Below, piece after piece: positions 1 to 8,141 of a DNA stretch of 27,591 nucleotides. The DNA lies in assembly GCA_964446485.1 (NCBI GenBank), contig CAYUOU010000057.1, positions 1 through 27,591 of the forward strand, given 5' to 3'. The DNA is from JBDRRP01 sp964446485. Lineage in GTDB: Bacteria; Desulfobacterota; Desulfobacteria; Desulfobacterales; JBDRRP01. How positions within the stretch are numbered: the stretch's first letter is position 1; every line of letters starts with the position of its first letter. The translations under genes were made by a program, and so were the position numbers. The notes below the pieces were generated by a model that was given only the letters and a program-made list of their open reading frames with translations, did not search any database and was not told the DNA's origin.

Positions 1-75
1 TTCGGCAATCTTGCCCCAGAAACCGTCCGGATCCTTGATGGACTGCTCGTATGCCTCGTCGTACGCGTTGGACAT
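1..75 (-). CDS. Acetyl/propionyl-CoA synthetase-type AMP-forming ligase, N-terminal fragment
   Basis: Only the first 25 codons lie in the window; the gene runs off the left edge. The reading starts MSNAYDEAYEQSIKDPDGFW and continues GKIAE, which resembles the N-terminal leader domain of AMP-forming acetyl-CoA and propionyl-CoA synthetases (the 'S-x-x-D-P-x-x-F-W' signature). The ATG at 75-73 is preceded by a strong ribosome binding site, GGGGAGG on the minus strand (about 82-89). In that family the enzyme activates a short-chain acid with ATP to the acyl-adenylate and then the CoA thioester. The catalytic domains are outside the window, so acetate, propionate or another short acid cannot be told apart. 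Confidence 0.6.
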   Translation of the reverse strand, partial: MSNAYDEAYEQSIKDPDGFWGKIAE

Positions 76-89
76 GATTCTCCTCCCCT

Positions 90-597
90 AATGATGTGGC
101 GGTTGACTCAATGGAGCCGATAATGTCCCGGCAAGTATGGAAAAATGCCATTGGGGTGTCAAGAAAAAAATGAATGGAATCCAGTCGCTGAATGCAGAAT
201 AAATTAAGAAATTACGATTAGTTGCTTTTTGCCTCCGATTTTCCATGCATTACCGGCGCTGGAGGCGTGCGGATATGCTGGAAAAACCATTAAATGTTGT
301 GGGCTTTTCCGCTTGACATACCATATGTAGTATGTCACCTTTCAAATCATTCCAGTTTGCCGGACCTCGGCAGACTGATGGGTCAACAAAGCGACACCGG
401 CACCAAAAAGAATTCCCATACCGTTGCCAACCGGCCGACCCGGCCGCACTTTATGATTCCGGTTCAGTTTTATCGGAAATGGCGGGCGTTTCTTTTTTAT
501 CAAGTTGCAGTGTTTGGTCATTCGCAGCGCTGGGAGTGTTTTGGGTGGGAACCATTGGATCATTAGGTCTGCAACAGGGGATTTCAGGAGAAGGGCC
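90..597. other. Long intergenic region between two divergent genes
   Basis: About 520 bases separate the divergent starts at 75 (minus) and 598 (plus). The left part (about 160-240) is AT-rich and may hold the promoter of the minus gene. The clearest element is the perfect inverted repeat at 315-336. I looked for a cobalamin riboswitch, because nrdJ is B12-dependent, and did not find the B12-box pattern. A frame open from 505 runs into nrdJ, but its first 31 codons do not resemble the family, and the good ribosome binding site lies just before 598. Confidence 0.6.
315..336. promoter_or_regulatory. Perfect 7-bp inverted repeat upstream of nrdJ (possible operator)
   Basis: GACATAC at 315-321 and GTATGTC at 330-336 are exact reverse complements separated by 8 bases (CATATGTA), giving a 22-base dyad with an AT-rich centre. 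It sits about 260 bases upstream of nrdJ and about 240 upstream of the divergent gene, and it overlaps a TTGACA hexamer (313-318). The shape fits a dimeric repressor site. NrdR is the usual regulator of ribonucleotide reductases, but the match to the NrdR box (ACACwATATATwGTGT) is poor, so the binding protein is unknown. Confidence 0.4.
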
Positions 598-3081
598 ATG
601 GCTAACGGAGCAAAAGTACTGATCACGGAAGATGTAAAGTTCGATTTAGATGCCTATCGCTGGGATGACCATCGGTTTTCCGATATGCTGATTCGAGAAA
701 ATCCCATGGCGCCGGAAGAGGCGCTGAATATCAGTCGATTCATACGGCAAGAGATCGCGAAGATGGATCTTAGCACCATCACACTGCCCATGATCGAAAA
801 ACTCATCGAATCCAAATTGCTGGAGTTCGGGCTGGACAAGATGCAACCGGTGCGGTTGGATAAGTCCATTTTCGTTCGAAACGGCATTGATTTGACCGAC
901 AATGCCAGGCAAGTCTTGGAGCGTCGGTATTTGAAAAAGGATGCCACCGGGCAGATCATTGAAACCCCCGAGGAGATGTTCCGCAGGGTGGCCCGGCACA
1001 TTGCCAAAGCAGAAAAAAACTACAACAAGAAAGCCGATCTTCAGGCGGTTGAAGACCGCTTCTACCGTCTCATGACCGATTTTGCTTTTTTACCCAATTC
1101 CCCCACGCTCATGAATGCCGGACGCCGACTCGGGCAACTGGCGGCCTGCTTCGTTCTGCCGGTTGAGGACAGCATGGAGTGCATCTTCACTTCCCTCAAG
1201 AATGCGGCAATGATTCATAAAAGCGGTGGGGGCACGGGGTTTTCATTCTCAAGGCTGCGATCCAAGAACAGCCTGGTGGGCTCCACCCAGGGGGTCGCCT
1301 CCGGCCCGGTATCCTTTATGCGCATTTTCAACACCGCCACCGAGCAGGTCAAACAGGGCGGCACCCGCCGCGGGGCCAACATGGCAATCCTGAGGATCGA
1401 TCACCCCGACATCACCGAATTCATCCACTGCAAGGACAACGATGGCGATCTCAACAACTTCAACATTTCCGTCGGTGTCACCGACATATTTATGGACGCC
1501 GTGTTGAAGGACTCCGACTACGACCTGGTAGACCCTCGCAGCAAGGCAACCGTGGGCACCTTGAACGCCCGCCAGGTGTACAACGATATCGTGCGTCAGG
1601 CCTGGAAGACGGGGGACCCCGGCATCGTTTTCCTGGATCGGCTTAATAGAGATAACCCCACGCCCGAGATCGGCGAAATCGAAAGCACCAACCCCTGCGG
1701 AGAGCAGCCCTTGCTGCCCATGGAGGCTTGCAACCTTGGCTCCATCAATTTGGCCAAGTTCGTTCAGGATCTGGGCGCAGGCCCCACCGTCGATTTTGAC
1801 GCGTTGAAGTCCGTGGTCTGGGACGCGGTTCGGTTTTTAGACAACACCATCGACATGTCCCAGTATCCCATCGAAGAGATCGATGAGATGGTCAAGGGCA
1901 ACCGGAAAATCGGGTTGGGCATTATGGGATTTGCCGACCTGCTGTTTCAGATCGGCATCCCCTACAGTTCGGAAGACGCCCTGAAGGTGGCCGAAGAGAT
2001 CATGGCCTTTATCCAAAAGGAGTCCCACGAGGCATCCGGGGCCCTGGCCGAAGAGCGCGGTGTTTTCAGCAATTTCAGCAAGAGTATTTTCAAGAACCGC
2101 AAGACGGCCAGATATCGCAATGCCACCACCACCACCATCGCCCCGACCGGCACCTTGAGCATCATTGCCGGATGTTCCAGCGGGATTGAGCCCCTGTTCG
2201 CCCTCAGTTTTGTACGCAACGTCATGGATAACGACAAATTGCTGGAGGTGAACCCCACTTTCGAATTGGCCAGCCGGAAAAACGGGTTCTACTCCAAGAA
2301 ACTCATGGATCGAATCGCAGCCAGCGGTAGTATTCAGGAGATGTCTGAAATCCCCGAAGCGCTCAGAAAGGTCTTCGTCACGGCCCATGACGTGACGCCC
2401 GAATGGCATATCCGCATGCAGGCGGCGTTCCAGAAGTATACCGACAATGCCGTTTCAAAGACCGTCAACCTGCCCCATGACGCCACCTACGAAGACGTGA
2501 AAAAGGTCTACGATCTGGCCTACGAACTCGGGTGCAAAGGGGTCACCATCTATCGGGACGGCAGCAAGAAGAACCAGGTGTTGTCCATCAAAAAGCAGCA
2601 GGCCAGCGAATCCCACATCGGCAGCGTCAAGCGGCGACCGGACACGCTGGAAGGGTTTACCACCCGGATCAAGACCGGGTACGGCTATCTTTACGTTACC
2701 GTCACCGAGCTCGAGGGCAAACCCTTTGAGGTGTTCGCCACCATCGGAAAATCCGGACGCTCGACAACGGCCAAAACCGAAGCCATCGGACGACTGGTGT
2801 CGCTGAGCCTTCGATCCGGTGTCGAAGTGAACCGCATCGTCGATCAACTCAAGGGCATCGGCGGTGAACACCCGGTCTTCCAGGAAGGCGGCTTGGTCCT
2901 GTCTATCCCGGATGCCATCAGCCGCGTGCTGGAGAACCGTTACCTCAGCAAGGAAGCGGTCGCACGCCAGAAACAGGGCAACAGCCTTATGGGCGAAACC
3001 TGTCCCGAGTGCAGCCAGACCATCAGTTTTGAAGAAGGCTGCATGACCTGCCATTTCTGTGGCTTCACGAAGTGCGGATAA
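598..3081 (+). CDS. nrdJ: Adenosylcobalamin-dependent (class II) ribonucleoside-diphosphate reductase
   Basis: An 827-residue enzyme that reduces ribonucleotides to deoxyribonucleotides with a thiyl radical generated from adenosylcobalamin; it works with or without oxygen. The start at 598 follows AGGAG at 586-590. Key residues match the Thermotoga-type class II enzyme: Cys184 (LAACFVL) and Cys378 (EACNLGS) as the redox pair, and Asn365-x-Cys367-x-Glu369 (NPCGEQ) as the radical cysteine site with its helpers. The phosphate-binding PTGTLSIIAGCSSGIEP segment lies near residues 517-535. The C-terminus (about 800-827) is cysteine-rich with CPEC, CHFC and a final KCG, as expected for the swinging tail that re-reduces the active site and may bind zinc. 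The N-terminal ~85 residues replace a recognisable ATP cone. It appears to be monocistronic, followed at once by a hairpin. Confidence 0.96.
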   Translation: MANGAKVLITEDVKFDLDAYRWDDHRFSDMLIRENPMAPEEALNISRFIRQEIAKMDLSTITLPMIEKLIESKLLEFGLDKMQPVRLDKSIFVRNGIDLTDNARQVLERRYLKKDATGQIIETPEEMFRRVARHIAKAEKNYNKKADLQAVEDRFYRLMTDFAFLPNSPTLMNAGRRLGQLAACFVLPVEDSMECIFTSLKNAAMIHKSGGGTGFSFSRLRSKNSLVGSTQGVASGPVSFMRIFNTATEQVKQGGTRRGANMAILRIDHPDITEFIHCKDNDGDLNNFNISVGVTDIFMDAVLKDSDYDLVDPRSKATVGTLNARQVYNDIVRQAWKTGDPGIVFLDRLNRDNPTPEIGEIESTNPCGEQPLLPMEACNLGSINLAKFVQDLGAGPTVDFDALKSVVWDAVRFLDNTIDMSQYPIEEIDEMVKGNRKIGLGIMGFADLLFQIGIPYSSEDALKVAEEIMAFIQKESHEASGALAEERGVFSNFSKSIFKNRKTARYRNATTTTIAPTGTLSIIAGCSSGIEPLFALSFVRNVMDNDKLLEVNPTFELASRKNGFYSKKLMDRIAASGSIQEMSEIPEALRKVFVTAHDVTPEWHIRMQAAFQKYTDNAVSKTVNLPHDATYEDVKKVYDLAYELGCKGVTIYRDGSKKNQVLSIKKQQASESHIGSVKRRPDTLEGFTTRIKTGYGYLYVTVTELEGKPFEVFATIGKSGRSTTAKTEAIGRLVSLSLRSGVEVNRIVDQLKGIGGEHPVFQEGGLVLSIPDAISRVLENRYLSKEAVARQKQGNSLMGETCPECSQTISFEEGCMTCHFCGFTKCG

Positions 3082-3116
3082 ATCGTTCCAGTGGCGGCGC
3101 CGCCGCCGGAACGATT
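3081..3116. other. Strong hairpin immediately after nrdJ
   Basis: AATCGTTCC (3081-3089) pairs exactly with GGAACGATT (3108-3116), enclosing a GC-rich core that can itself pair (GGCGGC / GCCGCC). It begins at the last base of the nrdJ stop codon. There is no T-tract on either side, so it may act as a transcript-stabilising 3' hairpin rather than as an intrinsic terminator by itself. Confidence 0.55.
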
Positions 3117-3128
3117 CATGTGGAGGCC

Positions 3129-3166
3129 ATAAAACCCCCAACGTTGCACTGCGGAGGTTTTATTTT
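3129..3166. terminator. Bidirectional terminator between nrdJ and the ChaN-like gene
   Basis: ATAAAACC (3129-3136) pairs with GGTTTTAT (3156-3163). The plus strand continues into TTT. On the minus strand the stem begins two bases after the TAA of the ChaN-like gene (3167-3165). The AT-rich outer stem lets the same hairpin serve both converging genes. The inner part pairs only partly. Confidence 0.55.
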
Positions 3167-4142
3167 ATGGATGCCGCATCTCCCTGGGGGGCGGTGGGGC
3201 GGTGATCCAGAAGTAGTCGCCTGCGGCCAGGTCGATCTCCTGCCCGGCGGTGACGGGAATCACCGTGAGGTAGGGCAAACCGCTCCGGCGGTGTGCACGG
3301 TTGGGTACGCCGTAGTGGTTGACGATATGCCCATTGCCGATGATCACCACCATGGTTTTCTCGGCGGTGGCATGGCGCGCCACCGACTCCGCCATAACAT
3401 CCTCCCACACGCACTGGGCGGTGTAGAAGTGCTCAAAATCGGTCCGACCCGGAATGCGGTGGCTGTCGAAGACCTTCCGGACGTAGGCGCGGTGGCCGGC
3501 GTCAGTGGTGTCGACAGCCGCCGGCAGCCAGACGCGGTCTTGTTGGTGAAGGCTTTCAATGCCGCCGATGGATATTTTGGCGGGGATGTGAAAAGGAATG
3601 TTGAGGCCGATCACGGGTATGTTCTCAGCCTTTGCCGCGGTTAGGATGTCCTCATACAGGGCGTCCGGATAGCGCCAGTTGGCATACCAATGGGTGGCCC
3701 GCAGAAATTGGTCCCAGTCCGAATCGCCCGCTGACCAGGTATCCAGGACCTTCTGATAAGAACGATCGAACATTTCCATGCCCATGCTGAGGGGGCGGCT
3801 CCTGGCGATCAGCGACTCGATGATCGTCAGTTGCACCTGGTGATGCGCCGGGTCCGTGTGGGTCTCGCCGACATACACGACGGCAGCCGAGGCCAGGGCC
3901 TCGGTGAGCGCCGCCTGCGTCACCGGTGCTTTCAGCGATGCCGAAATGATGGTGCCGGGCGGGTAAGTTTCGGAAAGCCCTACGCTGCCGGGCGATGTTG
4001 GCGTCATGGTGCACCCCCACCCGACGATGATTAAGGCCAGCAGGGTGGTTGGGCGAATCCAGCGGATCCGCCGCCCGGCTCGCCGACAGGCGGCGGCGCC
4101 TGAAGCCATCCTTCGTGTCGTTTCTTTGATCTCAATGGCCAT
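3165..4142 (-). CDS. ChaN-like haem-binding lipoprotein (Cofac_haem_bdg family)
   Basis: A 325-residue protein with a basic N-terminus, a hydrophobic segment (about 31-43) and Cys44, consistent with an exported lipoprotein, although the lipobox (IVGWGC) is not canonical. The family signature VGETHTDPAHH is at about 91-101, and a second His motif, IGNGHIVNHYG, lies near the C-terminus. ChaN-type proteins bind haem and are linked to iron uptake or storage; some relatives may be metal-dependent esterase-like proteins. ATG 4142 has no obvious Shine-Dalgarno, so a start slightly downstream (for example the ATG at residue 12) is possible; this would still keep the export signal. It is transcribed away from the small membrane gene at 4217 and converges on nrdJ with a shared terminator. 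Confidence 0.8.
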   Translation of the reverse strand: MAIEIKETTRRMASGAAACRRAGRRIRWIRPTTLLALIIVGWGCTMTPTSPGSVGLSETYPPGTIISASLKAPVTQAALTEALASAAVVYVGETHTDPAHHQVQLTIIESLIARSRPLSMGMEMFDRSYQKVLDTWSAGDSDWDQFLRATHWYANWRYPDALYEDILTAAKAENIPVIGLNIPFHIPAKISIGGIESLHQQDRVWLPAAVDTTDAGHRAYVRKVFDSHRIPGRTDFEHFYTAQCVWEDVMAESVARHATAEKTMVVIIGNGHIVNHYGVPNRAHRRSGLPYLTVIPVTAGQEIDLAAGDYFWITAPPPPREMRHP

Positions 4143-4216
4143 TGTTTATCACATGCGGTAGAAAGCATTCATGGGTTACCGGCTGCGGAAGCAGCACGAT
4201 TCATCGGAGCGCTGCC

Positions 4217-4474
4217 ATGCGATGGGTCTCGTCCCTGTCTTTTCGTAAAGTCATCATCCCTTGGTATGACACCAATGCCGCCTGCTACCTGGGGATCGGT
4301 TTTTTGCTGCCCGTCTTTTTGTTCAGCCTGGTGGGCATCGGTGTTGCACAAGACCAGCCGTCCCCCGCCACATTTCTCTGGGTCCCGCTGCTGCTGGCAG
4401 CCCTCAGCGGGTTGGTGCTCATCCGAATGATCGCCCGCTTGATCAGGCGTCGCCTGGATCGCGGCGACCATTGA
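4217..4474 (+). CDS. Small two-helix membrane protein, unknown function
   Basis: An 85-residue protein beginning MRWVSSLSFRK, chosen because ATG 4217 has GGAG (4206-4209) at good spacing; the frame stays open upstream to 4142 but without a ribosome binding site. It has two hydrophobic stretches, roughly residues 20-39 (ACYLGIGFLLPVFLFSLVGI) and 52-70 (FLWVPLLLAALSGLVLI), joined by a short loop, and ends in a positively charged tail rich in Arg (LIRRRLDRGDH), so both ends are probably cytoplasmic. It is the only plus-strand gene between chaN and the thioredoxin gene. I do not recognise a family and do not assign a function. Confidence 0.6.
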   Translation: MRWVSSLSFRKVIIPWYDTNAACYLGIGFLLPVFLFSLVGIGVAQDQPSPATFLWVPLLLAALSGLVLIRMIARLIRRRLDRGDH

Positions 4475-4537
4475 AGATCCCCGCGGCATGGCTTGCCGGC
4501 ACCCTCACGACAGGCGGCTGCGTGTCGTTACCCCCGG

Positions 4538-4945
4538 TCACTGATGTTGGTACTCGAGAATTTTCAGCAGCCGTTGGGGCGGTATGAAACCGGTCACGTT
4601 GCCGATTGGCGTGGCGTCTGGACGGATCAGCCAGAGTTCGGGCACGCCGGTGATGCCAAACGCGCGGGCGATCTCCTGGTGCTGATCGGCATCGACGCGG
4701 ATGGCGATGAACCCGTCGTTGAGCATTCGGATGACATCCGGGTCAGGAAATGTCTCAGCCGTCATTTTCTTGCACGACGGGCACCAGGACGTGTGAAAAT
4801 AGACCACCGCCTTCTTCCCCTGGTTGCGGGCCAGCGCCGTGCCCTGGGGATAATCCATCCAGCGAATGGCGTCATCCGCGCTGTGGGATGCCGTGACGGT
4901 CAGAAGGATCAGGGACACAAGGGTCAACAAGCGGTTAACGATCAT
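4538..4945 (-). CDS. Periplasmic thioredoxin-fold protein
   Basis: A 135-residue protein with an N-terminal signal peptide (MIVNRLLTLVSLILLTVTASHS) followed by a compact thioredoxin fold. The active site is WCPSC (near residues 54-58), preceded by VVYFHTSW, and the cis-proline loop is GVPELWLI. It resembles the DUF255/thioredoxin_7-type proteins (FHTSWCPSCKKM). It should act as a disulfide reductase or isomerase outside the cytoplasm. Its ATG directly abuts the TAA of the MauE-like gene (TAAATG, no spacer), so the two are almost certainly co-translated, and the membrane protein is a good candidate for its electron donor. Confidence 0.85.
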   Translation of the reverse strand: MIVNRLLTLVSLILLTVTASHSADDAIRWMDYPQGTALARNQGKKAVVYFHTSWCPSCKKMTAETFPDPDVIRMLNDGFIAIRVDADQHQEIARAFGITGVPELWLIRPDATPIGNVTGFIPPQRLLKILEYQHQ

Positions 4946-5428
4946 TTACAGAGGGCTTTCTTCCCCATGGGGAACCGATAATTGGGCAGCCGATCGGCGT
5001 CCGATTTTGAGAGTTTGCCCCACCATCACCCAGATTGCTCCGGCGAGGATGACCCCATCACGCGCGATTTCCAGCGGGGTGTTGCCAGGTTCGGTCACAT
5101 CTACGCTAAAGCATCCACAGTTCACGTCAATACCTCGAAAAAGATTGATGGTGAGGGCGCCGATAAACACGACCATGAGCACACTGACGATCAATGCCGC
5201 CCCACCGGCGCCAAATCCGGTGATGAGACAGAGCCCGCACACCGCTTCAACCCACGGCAGCAGCACCGCTGCGACGGGTATCAGCGCATCCGGGAGCAGT
5301 TGGTAGTTCTCGATGATTTGGGCGAAGGCGTCCGGGGCCAGAATCTTATCCCAGCTGGCCCACAGAAAAATACCGCCTAAGATTACCCTGGGGCCGTATA
5401 GGATGGTCATTCGCGGGTAGGATTCCAT
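4946..5428 (-). CDS. MauE/DoxX-like redox-associated membrane protein
   Basis: A 160-residue integral membrane protein with about four hydrophobic helices (near residues 8-25, 46-68, 74-97 and 124-141). The signature between helices is GIDVNCGCFSVD, a CxC pair typical of MauE/DoxX-type proteins, which are thought to pass reducing equivalents across the membrane for periplasmic disulfide chemistry. ATG 5428 follows AAGGG and lies 15 bases after the proC stop; the gene runs directly into the thioredoxin gene. The context supports a membrane-to-periplasm thiol relay. No methylamine dehydrogenase genes are present, so the MauE name should not be read as methylamine metabolism. Confidence 0.8.
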   Translation of the reverse strand: MESYPRMTILYGPRVILGGIFLWASWDKILAPDAFAQIIENYQLLPDALIPVAAVLLPWVEAVCGLCLITGFGAGGAALIVSVLMVVFIGALTINLFRGIDVNCGCFSVDVTEPGNTPLEIARDGVILAGAIWVMVGQTLKIGRRSAAQLSVPHGEESPL

Positions 5429-5443
5429 GCCGGCCCTTACCGT

Positions 5444-6316
5444 TTACGCCCGGTCCGGGTCGGATGCCCGGCTGAGTTCGTCAGCCCGTCGAGTGGCGGC
5501 CACGATGGCTTCGACGATGCGATCCTTCACTTGGTGGGCATCCATGTGCCCCACCGCGGCGGCCGTCGTTCCCCCGGGCGAGGTGACCCGGGCCCGCAGG
5601 ACCTCGGGGGGGGCCTGCAGTTGCTCAAGCAGATTTATCGCGCCCTTGAGGGTCTGCAGCGTCAGCGCCTCGGCGTTTTCCGGTGTCAGGCCCGAGCTGA
5701 TGCCGCCTTGAATCATGGCTTCGGCCAGGTAAAAGACGTAGGCCGGTCCCGAGCCCGACAGGGCCGTGACGGCGTCCAGGTCCGCTTCGTCAAACACGAT
5801 GACCTTACCCATGGACTCCAGCAGGCGACGCGTCAACGCCAGATCCCGGGGTGTGGCCATGGGGTTGGGGCTCATTCCAGACATTCCCGCCAGCACCAGC
5901 GCAGGGGTGTTCGGCATGACGCGGACGATGGGTAGCTGTGCACGCGCGTCGGCGGACAGCCGGGTGTACAGGATGGTTTCGAAAGTCTTCAAACGGATGC
6001 CGGCGGCGATGGAAATGATGAGTTTTCGCGTAGCTGGGGCAGAACCGTCGGCCGGAGGCAAATCGGCCAGCACGGCAGTCATCTGCTGGGGTTTGATGGC
6101 GATGACGATGATGTCGCTGGCGGCGAACAGATCCCGGTTGTCAGCACCGGCGTGGACCCCGTAGGCGTCGGTGAGATGGCGCCGTCGCTCTGGGTTGATA
6201 TCGGCGACATGGATCTGGGACGCCGTTGCCAGCCCGGTATGAATGATGGCACCGATAAAGGCTTCCCCCATATTTCCGCCGCCGATGAACCCGATGGTCT
6301 GCCGAATCGATGACAC
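5444..6316 (-). CDS. proC: Pyrroline-5-carboxylate reductase
   Basis: A 290-residue cytoplasmic enzyme that reduces pyrroline-5-carboxylate to proline with NAD(P)H, the last step of proline synthesis. The Rossmann motif is at the N-terminus (IGFIGGGNMGEAFIGA). Other family marks are IKPQQM, the VRVMPNTPALV segment, the ALSGSGPAYVF stretch and the C-terminal RVTSPGGTTAAAV motif. I chose the GTG at 6316, which has AAAGGGG at 5-base spacing and starts just before the Rossmann fold; the frame stays open to 6496 but the extra 60 residues are unlike the family. It heads a cluster with the MauE-like and thioredoxin genes. Confidence 0.95.
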   Translation of the reverse strand: MSSIRQTIGFIGGGNMGEAFIGAIIHTGLATASQIHVADINPERRRHLTDAYGVHAGADNRDLFAASDIIVIAIKPQQMTAVLADLPPADGSAPATRKLIISIAAGIRLKTFETILYTRLSADARAQLPIVRVMPNTPALVLAGMSGMSPNPMATPRDLALTRRLLESMGKVIVFDEADLDAVTALSGSGPAYVFYLAEAMIQGGISSGLTPENAEALTLQTLKGAINLLEQLQAPPEVLRARVTSPGGTTAAAVGHMDAHQVKDRIVEAIVAATRRADELSRASDPDRA

Positions 6317-6532
6317 CGTATCCCCTTTCAATGGTTTTGTTCTGCCGCACCCGCACCCGGTCTTACCCCGGCTGGATGTCTGGCGATTTTCCACCGCAAC
6401 GCCGCCGGTACGACAGTGCAACACCCTTGACTTCTGCGGGAGAATATAATTATTTTCGGTGGCGCGCAACCGCATTGCCCGCGAAGTTTTCGACAATGAT
6501 CAGAATGCCGCATTGAAAAGGGGCCGTCTTCG
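6317..6532. other. Divergent promoter region between proC and yggT
   Basis: The 216 bases between the divergent starts contain an AT-rich island at 6441-6456. A TATAAT hexamer (6445-6450) and a TTGACT (6427-6432) are both present but only 12 bases apart, so they cannot form one sigma70 promoter. On the minus strand a TTGCGC-N17-TATTCT arrangement could serve proC. The region is promoter-like, but no single promoter can be fixed. Confidence 0.3.
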
Positions 6533-6832
6533 ATGTTCGTTATCAGCAACTTCATCTCCGCACTGGCCATCGTTATCGACTACGCCCTGACGCTTTACAT
6601 GTGGATCGTCGTTGCCCGCGCCGTGCTGTCCTGGGTGAATCCCGATCCCTACAATCCCATTGTCAGATTCATCCACAATATCACCGAACCCGTTTTGTTC
6701 CAAATACGTAGACGCCTGCCAGTCAATTTTGGGGGCATCGATCTGTCGCCCATCGTGGTCTTCATGGCGATCATTTTTCTTCAGAAGTTCCTCGTGGGCA
6801 CACTGATCGGGTTGTCGCGGTCCCTGATGTAA
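6533..6832 (+). CDS. YggT family membrane protein
   Basis: A 99-residue protein with two transmembrane helices (about 5-30 and 72-95) flanking the family core SWVNPDPYNPIVRFIHNITE followed by PVLFQIRRRLP. YggT proteins are widespread small membrane proteins; in several bacteria the gene sits beside proC or cell-division genes, as it does here in divergent orientation to proC, and some homologues affect osmotic tolerance or division-protein placement. ATG 6533 has a GGGG-containing ribosome binding site about 10 bases upstream. A hairpin at 6937-6952 separates it from pilT. Confidence 0.9.
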   Translation: MFVISNFISALAIVIDYALTLYMWIVVARAVLSWVNPDPYNPIVRFIHNITEPVLFQIRRRLPVNFGGIDLSPIVVFMAIIFLQKFLVGTLIGLSRSLM

Positions 6833-6936
6833 GCGTCGGTGACATGGTGGGTTCCATTGACCCCATTTTGCCAAACCATTACACTGAGTTTCACTACGCG
6901 ATGATCGCGCGCATCCACCGAAGCATGATTGGGTCA

Positions 6937-6957
6937 CCGGGGTACGCCCCGGCACTT
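6937..6957 (+). terminator. Possible weak intrinsic terminator between yggT and pilT
   Basis: CCGGGG (6937-6942) and CCCCGG (6947-6952) form a perfect 6-bp stem with a 4-base loop, followed by CAC and only four T residues. It could partly separate yggT transcription from pilT; with such a short T-run it may be leaky. Confidence 0.4.
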
Positions 6958-6995
6958 TTGGGCGCACGGTAACCCCCCATTCAAGGGAGACACAC

Positions 6996-8078
6996 ATGGC
7001 CAAGATTGATGCCTTCTTCAAACTGATGAACGACCAGGGCGCCTCCGACCTTCACATGGTCTCCGGGCAACCCCCTGCCCTGAGGCTCCGGGGCGAAATT
7101 GAGCGCATCAAGTACAAGGTCCTCGACAGCGATGAGCTCAAAACGATGCTTTACGAGATTGCGCCGGAAGACAAGGTGAAGGTTTTTGAAGAGACGGGTG
7201 ACGTGGATTTCGGCTATGAGATTCCCGGACTGGCGCGGTACCGCGCCAATTTTTTTATGCAAAAATACGGCGTAGCGGCTGTTTTCAGGGAGATTCCCAG
7301 CACGATCCTTACCGCCGATCAACTCGGCCTGCCTCCGGTGATCAAGAAATTGGCCATGCTGCCCAGGGGGCTGGTGGTGGTCACCGGCCCCACCGGCAGC
7401 GGTAAATCGACGACGCTGGCGGCCATCATCGACGAGGCTAACCGCAGCCGCAAAGACCACATCATCACGGTGGAGGACCCCATTGAATTCGTTCACAAGA
7501 GTCAGGCCTGCATTATCAACCACCGAGAAGTGGGCCTGCACACGAAGACCTTCAGCGCCGCGCTGAGGGGAGCGCTGCGTGAAGACCCGGACATCATTCT
7601 GGTGGGCGAAATGCGGGATCTGGAAACCATTTCGCTGGCCATCGAGGCCGCTTCCACCGGGCATCTGGTTTTTGGCACCCTCCATACTTCCAGCGCCATG
7701 AAAACCGTGGATCGTATCATCGAGGTGTTCCCCGCCTCGGAGCAGACCCAGATCCGCTCCACACTGTCGGACGGCATCCGCGCGGTCATCGCCCAGGTGC
7801 TGTTCAAGCGTATCGACATCAAAGGTCGGTGTGCCGCCCTGGAGATCATGATCGCCACCCCTGCCGTACGCAACCTGATCCGCGAATCCAAAACCCACCA
7901 GATTTCGTCTTCAATTCAAACGGGGAAGAAATACGGCATGCTGCTCCTTGACGATTCCATCATGGATCTGCTCAACAAGGGGCAAATCAGCCCTGACGAA
8001 GCCTATATGAAGGCTAACGAAAAAGCACGGTTCCGACCCATGCTGCGGAATCCGCCCACAGATTTCACCGACGCCTGA
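6996..8078 (+). CDS. pilT: Type IV pilus retraction ATPase PilT
   Basis: A 360-residue secretion ATPase of the PilT type, which depolymerises the type IV pilus and powers twitching and DNA uptake. Motifs in order: N-terminal PAS-like domain (1-100), Walker A GPTGSGKS at 131-138, Asp box ITVEDPIEF around 157-165, Walker B ILVGEMRD at 201-208, His box GHLVFGTLHT at 222-231, and the PilT-specific C-terminal RNLIRESKTHQI segment. A ribosome binding site (AAGGGAG) precedes ATG 6996. It is followed 63 bases later by a second PilT-like gene. No pilus structural or assembly genes are in the window. Confidence 0.95.
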   Translation: MAKIDAFFKLMNDQGASDLHMVSGQPPALRLRGEIERIKYKVLDSDELKTMLYEIAPEDKVKVFEETGDVDFGYEIPGLARYRANFFMQKYGVAAVFREIPSTILTADQLGLPPVIKKLAMLPRGLVVVTGPTGSGKSTTLAAIIDEANRSRKDHIITVEDPIEFVHKSQACIINHREVGLHTKTFSAALRGALREDPDIILVGEMRDLETISLAIEAASTGHLVFGTLHTSSAMKTVDRIIEVFPASEQTQIRSTLSDGIRAVIAQVLFKRIDIKGRCAALEIMIATPAVRNLIRESKTHQISSSIQTGKKYGMLLLDDSIMDLLNKGQISPDEAYMKANEKARFRPMLRNPPTDFTDA

Positions 8079-8141
8079 TGTTCCGGTCGGCAGTGAATAC
8101 TTTTGCGGGGGCGGTAGTGGCAATTATTTCAGGAGGGCGGC

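Noticed and set aside
120..170. Sigma54 promoter on the minus strand (TGGC ... TTGC)
   Set aside because: The spacing between the two elements is about five bases too long.
340..597. Cobalamin riboswitch before nrdJ
   Set aside because: Looked for because the enzyme needs B12; no B12-box pattern or matching fold was seen.
6427..6450. TTGACT ... TATAAT as a promoter for yggT
   Set aside because: The two hexamers are only 12 bases apart, too close for a sigma70 promoter.
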